A stretch of DNA of 64,000 nucleotides, taken from contig NZ_PDWV01000002.1 in NCBI RefSeq assembly GCF_010093385.1, forward strand, positions 1-64,000, in the 5' to 3' direction. Position 1 is the stretch's first letter; each line of letters begins with the position of its first letter. The notes under the pieces were generated by a model, which saw only the letters and a list, made by a program, of their open reading frames with translations, was not told the DNA's origin and did not search any database. A program made the translations under genes and the position numbers. Positions 1-8,688 of this stretch are shown in pieces. This DNA comes from Pseudoxanthomonas mexicana. GTDB lineage: Bacteria > Pseudomonadota > Gammaproteobacteria > Xanthomonadales > Xanthomonadaceae.

Positions 1-177
1 GGGGCCAATGGGGGCAGCGGGGGGACTGAAGGCGCGTCGGTAGCCATTAATCAATTCCGGTTTGGCGATGGTCAGAGTGTCCTCCAATTCCAACTGCCGA
101 ACCAGAATTCCGATTCCGAAATTCGCCAGCAGGTGCCATCATTTGGCGCATTCGGGAATATCAGATCCCACCTTTAA
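1..177 (+). CDS. Possible 3' end of a gene cut by the window edge
   Basis: Reading frame 1 is open from the first base to a TAA at 175-177 (58 codons). The translation starts Gly-rich and then becomes a mixed sequence containing SVAINQFRFGDGQSV. Base composition is clearly less GC-rich than the rest of the window, which together with the integrase remnant downstream suggests laterally acquired DNA. No family is recognised, and an open frame of 58 codons can occur by chance, so the coding status is uncertain. Confidence 0.3.
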   Translation, partial: GANGGSGGTEGASVAINQFRFGDGQSVLQFQLPNQNSDSEIRQQVPSFGAFGNIRSHL

Positions 178-490
178 GCCGCACTGAGAATCTGAATTCT
201 ACGATTTGCGGGCTTTTACGGAGTTGTAAGCCTTACAAAACAATCATTTATGGGATTTTTACGGTGATCACACGTCATCGCGTGGTCGCTTATGTTCGGA
301 GGTGATCGGAGTGATCGTGGATTGGCAAGGAGGAGCATCCCAGTTTCCGCCCTTCACCGCCACCATGGTCAGACAGGAATCGTTCACGCGGAGGGCGTGT
401 CGCGACCACGCGCTGAGGACGATCCGCATCCAATCATGAACCTCCGGCCCTTCCTATCGTTGGCTTAAGCCAACCACGGAAGCAGCCCGG
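178..490. other. Gene-poor, AT-richer spacer before the integrase remnant
   Basis: No convincing gene was found in this 313-bp stretch. It is AT-richer in its first half and ends with a 16-bp perfect palindrome at 459-474. No tRNA gene that could serve as an attachment site for the neighbouring integrase remnant could be folded by eye. Confidence 0.5.
459..474. promoter_or_regulatory. 16-bp perfect palindrome upstream of integrase remnant
   Basis: GTTGGCTTAAGCCAAC is identical to its reverse complement and lies 16 bp before the ATG at 491. It could be an operator or an integrase/excisionase-related site. There is no T-run, so it is not a convincing terminator. The role is inferred from position only. 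Confidence 0.3.
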
Positions 491-754
491 ATGTCAGTCG
501 CCACCCTCAACAAGCGTCTCGTTGCCACTGCCCGGCCCAAGGAGCGCGCGTACGAGCTCAGGGACACGCAGGTACGCGGCCTCCTGCTCCGGGTGCAGCC
601 CAGTGGGCATAAAGCCTGGGTCGTCACCTGGGAGCACGGGAAGCGTCGTACGCTGGGGTCTGCTGGGCGCCTGACACTCGACGAGGCCCGCGAGACCGCC
701 CGCAAGATCATCGCGGAACACATCCGGACCGCGCTGCACTCCCGTCACGCTTGA
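491..754 (+). pseudogene. Truncated tyrosine integrase, N-terminal arm-binding domain only
   Basis: The 87-residue product matches the N-terminal DUF4102-type domain of P4-like tyrosine integrases: a start like LNKRLVATARPKERAYELRD, the strand G-L-LLRV-PSG-KAW, and TLGSAGRLTLDEAR (the usual 'lG.yp.lsLaeAR' segment). Full-length relatives are about 400 residues with a catalytic R-H-R-Y domain. Here the match stops after 'ARKIIAEH' and a stop follows, so the core-binding and catalytic domains are missing. It cannot recombine DNA and is best read as the scar of an old integration next to the AT-rich left edge. The coordinates are those of the surviving frame. Confidence 0.75.
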
Positions 755-832
755 CTCCACCACCGACCGGCGTAGCATTTGAGCCAGCCAAGGGACAGAC
801 CCGCGGCGTGCACAACGACATGAGGGATTCTC

Positions 833-1882
833 ATGGAATACGACTATCTGGTTTTCATCGGGCGATTCGAGCCCTTTCATAACGGCCATGCCGCCGTTGC
901 CCGCCTTGCACTGGGACGGGCCAACAAGCTGATCTTTCTTGTCGGTTCCGCCGACACCCCCCGCAGCCTGCGCAACCCCTGGACCGTGGCCGAACGTGCC
1001 GTGATGATCCAGGCGGCCCTTGAAGGCGCCACCGACCGGCTGTTGATCCGCCCGCTGCGCGACCACCTGTACAACGAAGCCCAGTGGATCGCCGGCGTGC
1101 AGCGCACCGTGGCCGAGGCCATCCGCGCCGATGGCGGCGACGCTGACGCGAAAGTCGGCCTGGTCGGCATGGACAAGGACGCATCCAGCTACTACCTGCG
1201 CGAATTTCCGCAGTGGCCGCTGGTGGACGTGCAGCACACCGAAACCCTGTCGGCCACCGAACTGCGCCGCTATCTGTTCGAAGCCGGCTCCATCGACTTC
1301 CATGGCGCCCTGTTGATGCTGCGCGGCAACGTACCGGCGCCGGTCTACGAGATGCTGGAGGCCTTCCGCCGGAGTTCGCCGGCGTACGCCCAGCTGGTGG
1401 CCGAATACCAGTTCATCGAGCACTACAAGGCCGCCTGGAAGGACGCGCCCTACCCGCCGACCTTCGTGACCACCGACGCCGTGGTGGTCCATTCCGGCCA
1501 CGTGCTGCTGGTGCGCCGCCGCGCCGAACCGGGCAAGGGGTTGTGGGCGCTGCCGGGGGGATTCGTGGGCCAGAACGAGGGCCTGCTGGATTCCTGCCTG
1601 CGCGAACTGCGCGAAGAGACCCGGCTAAAGGTTCCCGTGCCCGTCCTGAAAGGCTCGCTGAAAGGCCAGCACGTCTTCGACCACCCCGACCGCAGCCAGC
1701 GCGGTCGCACCATCACCCACGCATTCCACTTCGACTTCCCAGCCGGCGAACTGCCTGACGTGCGGGGCGGCGACGATGCCGACAAGGCCCGCTGGATCCC
1801 GGTCAGCGAAGCGCTGGAGATGGGGCCCAAGCTGTTCGAAGACCACCTGCACATCCTCGAGTTCTTCCTGGGCCGGGGCTGA
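833..1882 (+). CDS. nadM: Bifunctional NMN adenylyltransferase / Nudix hydrolase
   Basis: 349 residues with two domains. Residues 1-180 form an archaeal-type NadM nucleotidyltransferase (GRFEPFHNGH, with the HxGH motif at His16/His19) that makes NAD from nicotinamide mononucleotide and ATP. Residues 200-349 form a Nudix domain with GGFVGQNEG and RELREET at about 242-262; the usual late Gly of the box is Arg here. The fusion is known from the NadM-Nudix family, whose Nudix half hydrolyses ADP-ribose. The gene lies 62 bp upstream of the nicotinamide phosphoribosyltransferase gene on the same strand, and together they form a complete nicotinamide-to-NAD route. The start ATG at 833 directly precedes the catalytic domain, so there is no room for another start. 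Confidence 0.93.
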   Translation: MEYDYLVFIGRFEPFHNGHAAVARLALGRANKLIFLVGSADTPRSLRNPWTVAERAVMIQAALEGATDRLLIRPLRDHLYNEAQWIAGVQRTVAEAIRADGGDADAKVGLVGMDKDASSYYLREFPQWPLVDVQHTETLSATELRRYLFEAGSIDFHGALLMLRGNVPAPVYEMLEAFRRSSPAYAQLVAEYQFIEHYKAAWKDAPYPPTFVTTDAVVVHSGHVLLVRRRAEPGKGLWALPGGFVGQNEGLLDSCLRELREETRLKVPVPVLKGSLKGQHVFDHPDRSQRGRTITHAFHFDFPAGELPDVRGGDDADKARWIPVSEALEMGPKLFEDHLHILEFFLGRG

Positions 1883-1944
1883 CCCGGCCTGACCCCGCCG
1901 GCGGATAGACCGCCGGCTTCATCCGACGCGAAGGAGCTTCCGTC

Positions 1945-3369
1945 ATGCAAACCCTCAGCAACCTCCTCCTCAACACCGACAGCTACAAGGCCAGCCACTG
2001 GCTGCAGTATCCGCCGGGTACCGATGCCACGTTCTTCTACGTGGAGTCGCGCGGCGGCATCCACGACCGCACGGTGTTCTTCGGTCTGCAGGCCATCCTG
2101 AAGGAATACCTCGCCACGCCCGTCACCCATGCCGACGTGGGCGAGGCGCGCGATGTGTTCGCCGCGCACGGCGAGCCGTTCAACGAAGCCGGCTGGCGCG
2201 ACATCGTCGACCGCCACGGCGGCCACTTGCCGATCCGCATCCGCGCCGTACCGGAGGGCACCGTGGTGCCCACGCACGAAGCGCTGATGACCATCGAGTC
2301 GACCGATCCGCAGGCGTTCTGGGTGCCGTCGTACCTGGAGACGATGCTGCTGCGCATCTGGTACCCCATCACCGTGGCGACCATCAGCTGGCATGCGAAG
2401 CAGACGATCCGCCAGTTCCTGGAACGCACCAGCGACGACCCCGAAGGCCAGCTGCCCTTCAAGCTGCACGACTTCGGCGCCCGCGGCGTGTCCAGCCTGG
2501 AATCGGCCGCCCTCGGCGGCGCGGCGCACCTGGTCAACTTCATGGGCACCGACACCGTGTCCGGCCTTTTGCTGGCGAAGGCGCACTACCACGAACCGAT
2601 GGCCGGCTTCTCCATTCCGGCCGCCGAGCACAGCACCATCACCAGCTGGGGCCGCGACAACGAAGTGGAGGCCTACCGCAACATGCTGCGGCAGTTCGCC
2701 AGGCCGGGTTCGATCGTGGCGGTGGTGTCGGACAGCTACGACATCTTCCATGCCATCCGCCAGCACTGGGGCACCGCGCTGAAGCAGGAGGTGATCGATT
2801 CCGGCGCAACCGTCGTGATCCGTCCCGATTCGGGCGATCCCGTCGCCGTGGTCCACCAGTGCCTGGACCTGCTGGACGAGGCCTTCGGCCATACCGTCAA
2901 CGGCAAGGGCTACAAGGTGTTGAACCACGTGCGCGTGATCCAGGGCGACGGCATCAACCCCAGCAGCATCCGCGCCATCCTGGAGCGCATCACCAGCGCC
3001 GGCTACGCCACCGACAACCTGGCTTTCGGCATGGGCGGCGCACTGCTGCAGCGCCTGGACCGCGACACCCAGAAGTTCGCACTCAAGTGCTCCGCCGCGC
3101 GCGTCAATGGCGAATGGATCGACGTCTACAAGGACCCGGTGACCGACAAGGGCAAGCAGAGCAAGCGCGGCCGCATGACCCGGCTGCGCCATCGCGAGTA
3201 CGGCGGCTTCCGCACGGTGCCCGTGCCCGCCTCCGCCGCCTCGCTGGACGACGTCGAAAGGCCCGCCGGTTACGACGACGCCATGGTCACCGTCTGGGAA
3301 GACGGCCGCCTGCTGCGCGACTGGACCTTCGCCGAGATCCGTGCGCACGCCGACGCGGCACGTCTCTAG
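1945..3369 (+). CDS. nadV: Nicotinamide phosphoribosyltransferase
   Basis: 474 residues, the usual length of the NadV/Nampt family. The enzyme joins nicotinamide to PRPP to give NMN, the substrate of the NadM upstream. Recognisable family segments are HDFGARGVSS, SIPAAEHSTITSWG, VSDSYDIFHA and VIRPDSGDP (PRPP and nicotinamide site). GAAGGAGCTTCCGTC before the ATG gives a good ribosome site. It probably shares a transcript with nadM. Its end is 4 bp from the end of napC on the other strand (convergent), with no clear terminator between them. Confidence 0.95.
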   Translation: MQTLSNLLLNTDSYKASHWLQYPPGTDATFFYVESRGGIHDRTVFFGLQAILKEYLATPVTHADVGEARDVFAAHGEPFNEAGWRDIVDRHGGHLPIRIRAVPEGTVVPTHEALMTIESTDPQAFWVPSYLETMLLRIWYPITVATISWHAKQTIRQFLERTSDDPEGQLPFKLHDFGARGVSSLESAALGGAAHLVNFMGTDTVSGLLLAKAHYHEPMAGFSIPAAEHSTITSWGRDNEVEAYRNMLRQFARPGSIVAVVSDSYDIFHAIRQHWGTALKQEVIDSGATVVIRPDSGDPVAVVHQCLDLLDEAFGHTVNGKGYKVLNHVRVIQGDGINPSSIRAILERITSAGYATDNLAFGMGGALLQRLDRDTQKFALKCSAARVNGEWIDVYKDPVTDKGKQSKRGRMTRLRHREYGGFRTVPVPASAASLDDVERPAGYDDAMVTVWEDGRLLRDWTFAEIRAHADAARL

Positions 3370-3373
3370 CGGC

Positions 3374-3973
3374 TCATCCCTGCGGCACGCCGGTCATGTC
3401 GGGCAGGCGGTGCGCCACCCCCTTGTGGCAGTCGATGCAGGTCTTCTTGCCGGTGCCCAGCCACAGCTTGTGCACCTGCGCGGCGCGCGAGCCCTGGCGG
3501 GTGAGGTCCATCGAGTCGTAGTCGTGGCAGTTGCGGCATTCCAGCGAGTCGTTGGCCTTCAGCCGGTTCCATTCGTGCGTGGCCAGGATCAGGCGCTCGT
3601 CCAGGAACTTCTCGCGCGTGTTGATGGTGCCGAAGATCTTGCCCCACACCTCCTTCGAGGCCTGCATCTTGCGTGCGATCTTGTCCGTCCAGTTGTGCGG
3701 CACGTGGCAGTCCGGGCAGGTCGCGCGCACGCCAGAGCGGTTGCTGTAGTGGATGGTGGTCTTCAGTTCCTCGAAGACGTTGTCCTGCATCTCGTGGCAG
3801 CTGGTGCAGAACGCTTCGGTGTTGGTGGCCTCCAGCGCCGTGTTGAACCCGCCCCAGAACAGGATGCCGGCGATGAATCCGGCCACCGTCAGGAAGCCCA
3901 GGCTGTAGTGCCGGCTGGGCAGTCGCAGGGTGCGCCACAGGTCCAGTATCCGTGCCTTGGTCCGTGACCACAT
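3374..3973 (-). CDS. napC: NapC/NirT-type tetrahaem c-type cytochrome
   Basis: 199 residues: one N-terminal membrane anchor (about 24-44) followed by a periplasmic domain with four haem-binding motifs CTSCH, CPDCH, CRNCH and CIDCH. NapC takes electrons from the membrane quinol pool and passes them to the NapAB nitrate reductase. It is the last gene of the napEFDABC run and starts 3 bp after the end of napB. No napG/napH is present, so NapC is the expected only quinol link of this Nap system. Confidence 0.96.
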   Translation of the reverse strand: MWSRTKARILDLWRTLRLPSRHYSLGFLTVAGFIAGILFWGGFNTALEATNTEAFCTSCHEMQDNVFEELKTTIHYSNRSGVRATCPDCHVPHNWTDKIARKMQASKEVWGKIFGTINTREKFLDERLILATHEWNRLKANDSLECRNCHDYDSMDLTRQGSRAAQVHKLWLGTGKKTCIDCHKGVAHRLPDMTGVPQG

Positions 3974-3976
3974 GGG

Positions 3977-4531
3977 CTACTCCTTCGCCGTCGGCGGCGA
4001 CAGCACGCTGTCGATGTCGCGGAACTGGTTGGCCACCAGCACCGGCGCGTCGGTCTGCACCACGTGGCACTGGTTGCAGAAATAGCGGCGCGGCGAGATG
4101 GTCGCCAGGAACTGGTCGTCGCGGTCCATGTAGTGGGTCACGCTGACCGGCGGCGCCTGGAAGGTGGATGCATTGGCGCGCGCGTGGCACAGCATGCAGC
4201 GGTTGCTGTTCCGGTCGACCTGGTAGCCGTCGATCGTGTGCGGGATGGTCGGCGGCTGCATGGGGTAGGCGCGTGCGCGCCTGAGGTCGGCGTTCTCCAC
4301 GTGCGCCAGCGGCGGCGGGTGCCCTTCCTGGTCCACCGGTACGCCCCGGCGCAGCGCATCGATCTGTCCCGCGCCGGGGATGAACACCGCGCGCGCCTCC
4401 ACCGGCACGGGTGCGGCTTCCGCCACGGCATCCACGTGCTTCGGCCGGCCTAGCAGCCAGCCCGCCACGAACACCAGCGCCATCAGCACGCCTGTCAGCG
4501 CCACCGCGATCCACAGCTGCTTGTTCTGCAT
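3977..4531 (-). CDS. napB: Periplasmic nitrate reductase small subunit, dihaem cytochrome c
   Basis: 184 residues with an N-terminal hydrophobic segment (WIAVALTGVLMALVFVAGW) that acts as signal or anchor, and two CxxCH motifs (CMLCH, CNQCH). NapB forms the periplasmic complex with NapA and relays electrons from NapC to the molybdenum site. The segment APPVSVTHYMDRDD is typical of the family. It lies 10 bp after napA and 3 bp before napC. Confidence 0.95.
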   Translation of the reverse strand: MQNKQLWIAVALTGVLMALVFVAGWLLGRPKHVDAVAEAAPVPVEARAVFIPGAGQIDALRRGVPVDQEGHPPPLAHVENADLRRARAYPMQPPTIPHTIDGYQVDRNSNRCMLCHARANASTFQAPPVSVTHYMDRDDQFLATISPRRYFCNQCHVVQTDAPVLVANQFRDIDSVLSPPTAKE

Positions 4532-4541
4532 GGCGAGCCTC

Positions 4542-7034
4542 CTAGGCGGCGACGACCTTGACCGCGCACTTCTTGTAGTCGGTCTGCTTGGAAATCGGAT
4601 CGGTGGCGTCCAGGGTGACCTTGTTGATCAGCTGGCCCGCGTCGAACCACGGCACGAACACCACCCCGCGCGGCATGCGATTGCGGCCGCGCGTCTCCAC
4701 CCGCGAGCGCATCTCGCCGCGGCGCGAGGCCACGATGATCTCGTCGCCGCGCTTGAGCCCGCGATCCTTCGCGTCGTCCGGATTCATGAACACCACCGCG
4801 GCGGGGAACGCCTTGTACAGCTCGGGCACGCGCATCGTCATCGAACCCGAATGCCAGTGCTCCAGCACACGCCCGGTGACCAGCCACAGGTCGAAGTCGT
4901 CGTCGGGCGATTCCGCCGGCGGTTCGTACGGCAGCGCCCAGATCACCGCCTTGCCGTCCTTGTTGCCGTAGAACTCGAAACCGCTACCCGCTTTCACGTA
5001 AGGATCGGCACCTTCACGATAGCGCCACCGCGTCTCCTTGCCCTTCACCACCGGCCAGCGCAGGCCGCGCGCCTTGTGGTAGTCGTCGAACGGCGCCAGG
5101 TCGTGGCCATGGCCGCGACCGAAGGCGGCGTATTCCTCGAACAGGCCCTTGTGGACATAGAAGCCGAACAGCGCCGATTCGTCGTTGGCGTAACCGGGTT
5201 CGATGTCGGAAGCCGGAAACCGGTCCACGTTGCCGTTGCGGTACAGCACGTCGAACAGCGTCTTGCCCTTGTACTGCGGGTTCGCCGCCAGCAGATCGGC
5301 CGGCCAGCACTCGTCGGTGGTGAAGCGCCTGGAGAATTCCATCAGCTGCCACAGGTCCGAGCGCGCTTCCCCCGGCGCCTTCACCAGCTGGTGCCAGAAC
5401 TGTGTGCGGCGCTCGGCGTTGCCATAGGCGCCTTCCTTCTCCACCCACATCGCCGCGGGCAGGATCAGGTCCGCCGCCTGCGCCGTCACCGTGGGATAGG
5501 CATCGGAGACGACGATGAAGTTGTCCGGGTTGCGGTACCCCGGCCACGTCTCCTCACGCAGGTTCGCCGCCGCCTGCATGTTGTTGTTGACCATCACCCA
5601 GTACGCATTGAGCTTGCCGTCCTTCAGTGCGCGGTTCTGCTCCACGGCGTGGTAGCCCACCTTCGGAATGATGGTGCCGTGCGGGATCTTCCAGATCTCC
5701 TCGGCATGCTTGCGGTGCTCGGGATTGGTCACCACCATGTCCGCCGGCAGGCGGTGGCTGAAAGTGCCCACCTCGCGCGCCGTGCCGCACGCCGACGGCT
5801 GCCCCGTCAGCGAGAACGGGCTGTTGCCCGGGGTGGCGATCTTCCCGGTCAGCAGGTGGATGTTGTAGACCATGTTGTTGGCCCACACGCCGCGCGTGTG
5901 CTGGTTGAAGCCCATGGTCCAGAACGACATCACCTTCGTCTTCGGATCGGCGTACAGCTCGGCCAGCTGCTCCAGCCAGCCGCGTTCCGCGCCGGTCATC
6001 TCGACGGCCTTCTCCAGCGTGTACGGCGCGACGAAGGCGGCGAACTCCTCGTAGCCGATCGGCTGCCCACCGTTGGGGTCCTTGGCATGCTTCGCCTTCA
6101 CCTCCAGCGGATGCTCCGGGCGCAGGCCGTAACCGATGTCGTCGTTGCCGCGCTTGAAGGTGGTGTGCCTGTCGACGAACGCCTTGTTGACCTTGCCGGT
6201 GCGGATGATGTGGTTGGCGATGTAGTTGAGGATCACCAGGTCGGTCTGCGGCTTGAAGATGATCGGGATGTCGGCCAGCTCGAAGCTGCGGTGCTCGAAC
6301 GTGGACATCACCGCCACCTTCACGTGCGGATGCGACAGGCGGCGGTCCGTCACCCGCGTCCACAGGATCGGATGCATCTCGGCCATGTTCGACCCCCACA
6401 GCACGAACGCATCGGCCGCCTCGATGTCGTCGTAGCAGCCCATCGGCTCGTCCATGCCGAAGGTACGCATGAAGCCGGCCACCGCCGAGGCCATGCAGTG
6501 GCGCGCGTTCGGGTCGATGTGGTTGCTGCGGAAGCCGGCCTTCATCAGCTTGTTGGCCGCGTAGCCTTCGAAGATCGTCCACTGACCGGAACCGAACATG
6601 CCGATCGCATCGCTGCCCTTGTCCTTGAGCACGCGCTTGAACTGCGCGGCCATCACGTCGAAGGCCTCGTCCCAGCTCACCGCGGTGAACTCGCCGTCCT
6701 TGGCGTAGGCGCCGTTCTTCTTGCGCAGCAGCGGTTGGGTCAGGCGGTCGGCGCCGTACAGGATCTTGGAGAGGAAGTAGCCCTTCACGCAGTTGATGCC
6801 GCGGTTGACCTCGGCATGCACGTCGCCGTGCGTGGCCACCACGCGCCCCTCCTTCACCGCCACGTTCACGCCGCAGCCGGTGCCGCAGTAGCGGCAGGGC
6901 GCCTTGTCCCACTTCAGCGTGGTCAGGTCGCCTTCGGTGACGACGTTGCTGCCGGTGCCGGTCAGCGGCAGGCCGGCCGCAGCGGCGGCCGTGGCCAGCG
7001 CGCTGTGGCGGATGAATTCACGACGTGTGCTCAT
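4542..7034 (-). CDS. napA: Periplasmic nitrate reductase catalytic subunit
   Basis: 830 residues. The twin-arginine signal [13 protein letters not shown] shows export of the folded enzyme by Tat. A [4Fe-4S] cluster is bound by Cys47, Cys50, Cys54 and Cys82, and Cys180 (NARHCMAS) is the expected molybdenum ligand of the bis-MGD cofactor. Nitrate is reduced to nitrite in the periplasm. Its first 17 bases overlap napD, whose product binds the Tat signal and controls export. Length and motifs are complete, so the gene looks functional. Confidence 0.97.
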   Translation of the reverse strand: MSTRREFIRHSALATAAAAAGLPLTGTGSNVVTEGDLTTLKWDKAPCRYCGTGCGVNVAVKEGRVVATHGDVHAEVNRGINCVKGYFLSKILYGADRLTQPLLRKKNGAYAKDGEFTAVSWDEAFDVMAAQFKRVLKDKGSDAIGMFGSGQWTIFEGYAANKLMKAGFRSNHIDPNARHCMASAVAGFMRTFGMDEPMGCYDDIEAADAFVLWGSNMAEMHPILWTRVTDRRLSHPHVKVAVMSTFEHRSFELADIPIIFKPQTDLVILNYIANHIIRTGKVNKAFVDRHTTFKRGNDDIGYGLRPEHPLEVKAKHAKDPNGGQPIGYEEFAAFVAPYTLEKAVEMTGAERGWLEQLAELYADPKTKVMSFWTMGFNQHTRGVWANNMVYNIHLLTGKIATPGNSPFSLTGQPSACGTAREVGTFSHRLPADMVVTNPEHRKHAEEIWKIPHGTIIPKVGYHAVEQNRALKDGKLNAYWVMVNNNMQAAANLREETWPGYRNPDNFIVVSDAYPTVTAQAADLILPAAMWVEKEGAYGNAERRTQFWHQLVKAPGEARSDLWQLMEFSRRFTTDECWPADLLAANPQYKGKTLFDVLYRNGNVDRFPASDIEPGYANDESALFGFYVHKGLFEEYAAFGRGHGHDLAPFDDYHKARGLRWPVVKGKETRWRYREGADPYVKAGSGFEFYGNKDGKAVIWALPYEPPAESPDDDFDLWLVTGRVLEHWHSGSMTMRVPELYKAFPAAVVFMNPDDAKDRGLKRGDEIIVASRRGEMRSRVETRGRNRMPRGVVFVPWFDAGQLINKVTLDATDPISKQTDYKKCAVKVVAA

Positions 7035-7347
7035 GGGCCTCTCCGGTCGCGGACAGGATGGACAGGGACGGCAGCGCTTCGTCGAGCGCGTGCGCCGGCT
7101 CGGCGTGGTGGTAGACCAGCAATACGTTCAGCACGCCCGGCACGGCCTGCAGCTGGTCCACGCGCGCCATCACCGCGTGGCGGTCGGCGGATTCGCAGAT
7201 GACCACGCTGCGCGTGCCGCCGGCGAGCGCCAGGTCGAGGTCGGCGTGTTCGCGGATCATCGCCGCCAGTGCGTCGGCCGCGGTTTCGCGGTGCTGGACG
7301 ACGAAGCTGGCAATGTGGACTTCGGCATCGGGAGCGGGTGCGTTCAA
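7018..7347 (-). CDS. napD: NapA Tat-signal chaperone
   Basis: 109 residues if translation starts at a TTG (7347-7345) that overlaps the napF stop codon as TTGA. The frame contains no ATG near the start of the conserved domain, and upstream it runs through napF. The product [12 protein letters not shown]...[13 protein letters not shown] is the small ferredoxin-like fold of NapD, which holds the NapA signal peptide until its cofactor is inserted. The 3' end overlaps the napA start by 17 bp. TTG use and the overlaps imply translational coupling. Confidence 0.88.
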   Translation of the reverse strand: MNAPAPDAEVHIASFVVQHRETAADALAAMIREHADLDLALAGGTRSVVICESADRHAVMARVDQLQAVPGVLNVLLVYHHAEPAHALDEALPSLSILSATGEAHEHTS

Positions 7348-7856
7348 GCGAGGGCCTCCATGGCGGGTGCGTGATGCAGGGCGATGGCGTCCACGGGACA
7401 CGGCGCGACGCAGGCGCCGCAGCCCGTGCATGTTTCGGGATCGACCGTGGCTGCGCCGCGCGCGCCGGGCGGCACACGGATCGCGGATGCGGGGCACACC
7501 TCGCGGCAGCTGGCGCAGACCACGCCCTGCGCCGACAGGCAGGTGTCGGCGACGCCGGCCACGAGCGTCCACGGCGGATCGCGCGCGGGTTCGAACGCGC
7601 CGCTGCCGCACGCGGCCACGCAGTCGCCGCAGAACGTGCACTCGCCCGCGCGCGCCTCGAAGCGCGGCAGGCCGTCGGCGTCGCGCAACAGCACCTGCTC
7701 GGGGCATGCGCGCACGCAGGCATCGCAGCGCGTGCACGCGGCGAGGAATTCAGGTTCTGACTTCGACCACGGCGGTCGGCATGCAGCAGGTGGCGGCGTG
7801 ACCGGCACACGACCGAACAGCAGGGCACGACGGGAAGGAGAGCGGATGTCGTCCAT
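7344..7856 (-). CDS. napF: Ferredoxin-type protein NapF
   Basis: 170 residues with three clusters of four cysteines: CTRCDACVRACP, CTFCGDCVAAC and CTGCGACVAPCP, plus an extra pair CASCREVCP in the third region, as expected for NapF. It is a cytoplasmic iron-sulphur protein that interacts with NapA during maturation. It lies between napE (3-bp gap) and napD (4-bp overlap). Confidence 0.93.
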   Translation of the reverse strand: MDDIRSPSRRALLFGRVPVTPPPAACRPPWSKSEPEFLAACTRCDACVRACPEQVLLRDADGLPRFEARAGECTFCGDCVAACGSGAFEPARDPPWTLVAGVADTCLSAQGVVCASCREVCPASAIRVPPGARGAATVDPETCTGCGACVAPCPVDAIALHHAPAMEALA

Positions 7857-7859
7857 CGC

Positions 7860-8030
7860 TCAAGGCCCGGTCGGCGGGCCTGCGAACAGCAGTTGCCACA
7901 TCCACACAAGAAAGCCATAGCCGGCGACGAACAGGACCGCCATCAGGGGAAACACCACCAGCGTCAGCAGCAGGAACGCCAGGCGCTCCTGCTGTTTGCT
8001 CGCAACGGCTGTTCCTGCGCCCTGCTCCAT
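7860..8030 (-). CDS. napE: NapE, small membrane protein of the nap operon
   Basis: 56 residues, start ATG 8030-8028, stop TGA 7862-7860. The N-terminus is polar (KQQERLAFL) and is followed by one long membrane segment with the NapE hallmark LTLVVFPLMAVLFVAGYGF. It is the first gene of napEFDABC and lies just downstream of a 14-bp palindrome. Its exact role in nitrate reduction is not established. Confidence 0.9.
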   Translation of the reverse strand: MEQGAGTAVASKQQERLAFLLLTLVVFPLMAVLFVAGYGFLVWMWQLLFAGPPTGP

Positions 8031-8084
8031 GATGCCTACCTTGCGGGTGGGTACTGGGTGCGACGATGCTGCGGCCGCAGGCTA

Positions 8085-8098
8085 TCACATTAATGTGA
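8085..8098. promoter_or_regulatory. 14-bp palindrome in front of napE
   Basis: TCACATTAATGTGA is a perfect inverted repeat, 55 bp upstream of the napE ATG and just after the mobA stop. It is the only AT-rich symmetric element in the 82-bp gap. It does not fit the FNR box, nor the NarP 7-2-7 pattern, so a different regulator is implied if it is an operator. Confidence 0.45.
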
Positions 8099-8112
8099 GG
8101 TGTCCGACCCGC

Positions 8113-8688
8113 TCATCCGCTGCGGGTCTGGATCACCGATTGCTGCAGTGCGATCCACTCTTCCGGCGTGTTGCAGTTGCGCAATGCCTGCTGCCAGCGC
8201 GCGGCAGGCAGATGCTGCGTGTCGATGCCCTGCTGCAGGGCCCGCAGCGAGCGCTCCCGGCCGGCGCGCGCGCCCACGGCACGCATCAGCGCGCGCATGC
8301 CGTCGTCCACGCGCAGCATCATCGGCAGGGGATGGCCTTCCACGCAGGCGCATGCCGCATCCACCGCCAGCAACGCATGCAACAGGTCGGTGGACAGCAA
8401 CGGCATGTCCACGGGCACGACGATCCATGTGCCATCGGTCAGACGCGGCGCGAGTTGCGAGAGCGCCCCCATCGGTCCGGTATCGCGCGTCGCGTCGGGC
8501 ACGCCGCCCACGTCAGGGCGGTCCCCGCTGACGATCACCTCGATCGCGCCCGCGTCGATCAGCATGCCGCGCATATGCGTCAACAACGTGCCGTTCCCCC
8601 ACGGCAGCAAGGCCTTGTCCGTGCCCATGCGCGAGGAACGCCCACCTGCCAGCAGCACCGCACGCCATGCGGGCGATGTCTGGCTCAT
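8113..8688 (-). CDS. mobA: Molybdenum cofactor guanylyltransferase
   Basis: 191 residues starting at ATG 8688. The N-terminal nucleotide-binding loop LLAGGRSSRMGTDKALLPW is diagnostic, and VPVDMPLL corresponds to the metal-binding 'D-P' region. MobA adds GMP to molybdopterin to make the guanine dinucleotide cofactor that NapA needs. The ATG overlaps the moeA stop (ATGA), and napE follows 82 bp downstream, so cofactor and enzyme genes are grouped. Confidence 0.93.
   Translation of the reverse strand: MSQTSPAWRAVLLAGGRSSRMGTDKALLPWGNGTLLTHMRGMLIDAGAIEVIVSGDRPDVGGVPDATRDTGPMGALSQLAPRLTDGTWIVVPVDMPLLSTDLLHALLAVDAACACVEGHPLPMMLRVDDGMRALMRAVGARAGRERSLRALQQGIDTQHLPAARWQQALRNCNTPEEWIALQQSVIQTRSG

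Noticed and set aside
1450-7202. Very long antisense reading frames, e.g. 632 codons opposite nadM/nadV and 940 codons opposite napA
   Set aside because: They mirror the third-codon-position GC bias of the real genes, give low-complexity His/Gln/Arg/Val-rich proteins, and lie opposite genes with clear motifs.
8085-8098. FNR, CRP or NarP site before napE
   Set aside because: The half-sites are TCACA facing outwards: opposite to CRP's TGTGA-N6-TCACA order, and unlike TTGAT or TACYYMT.
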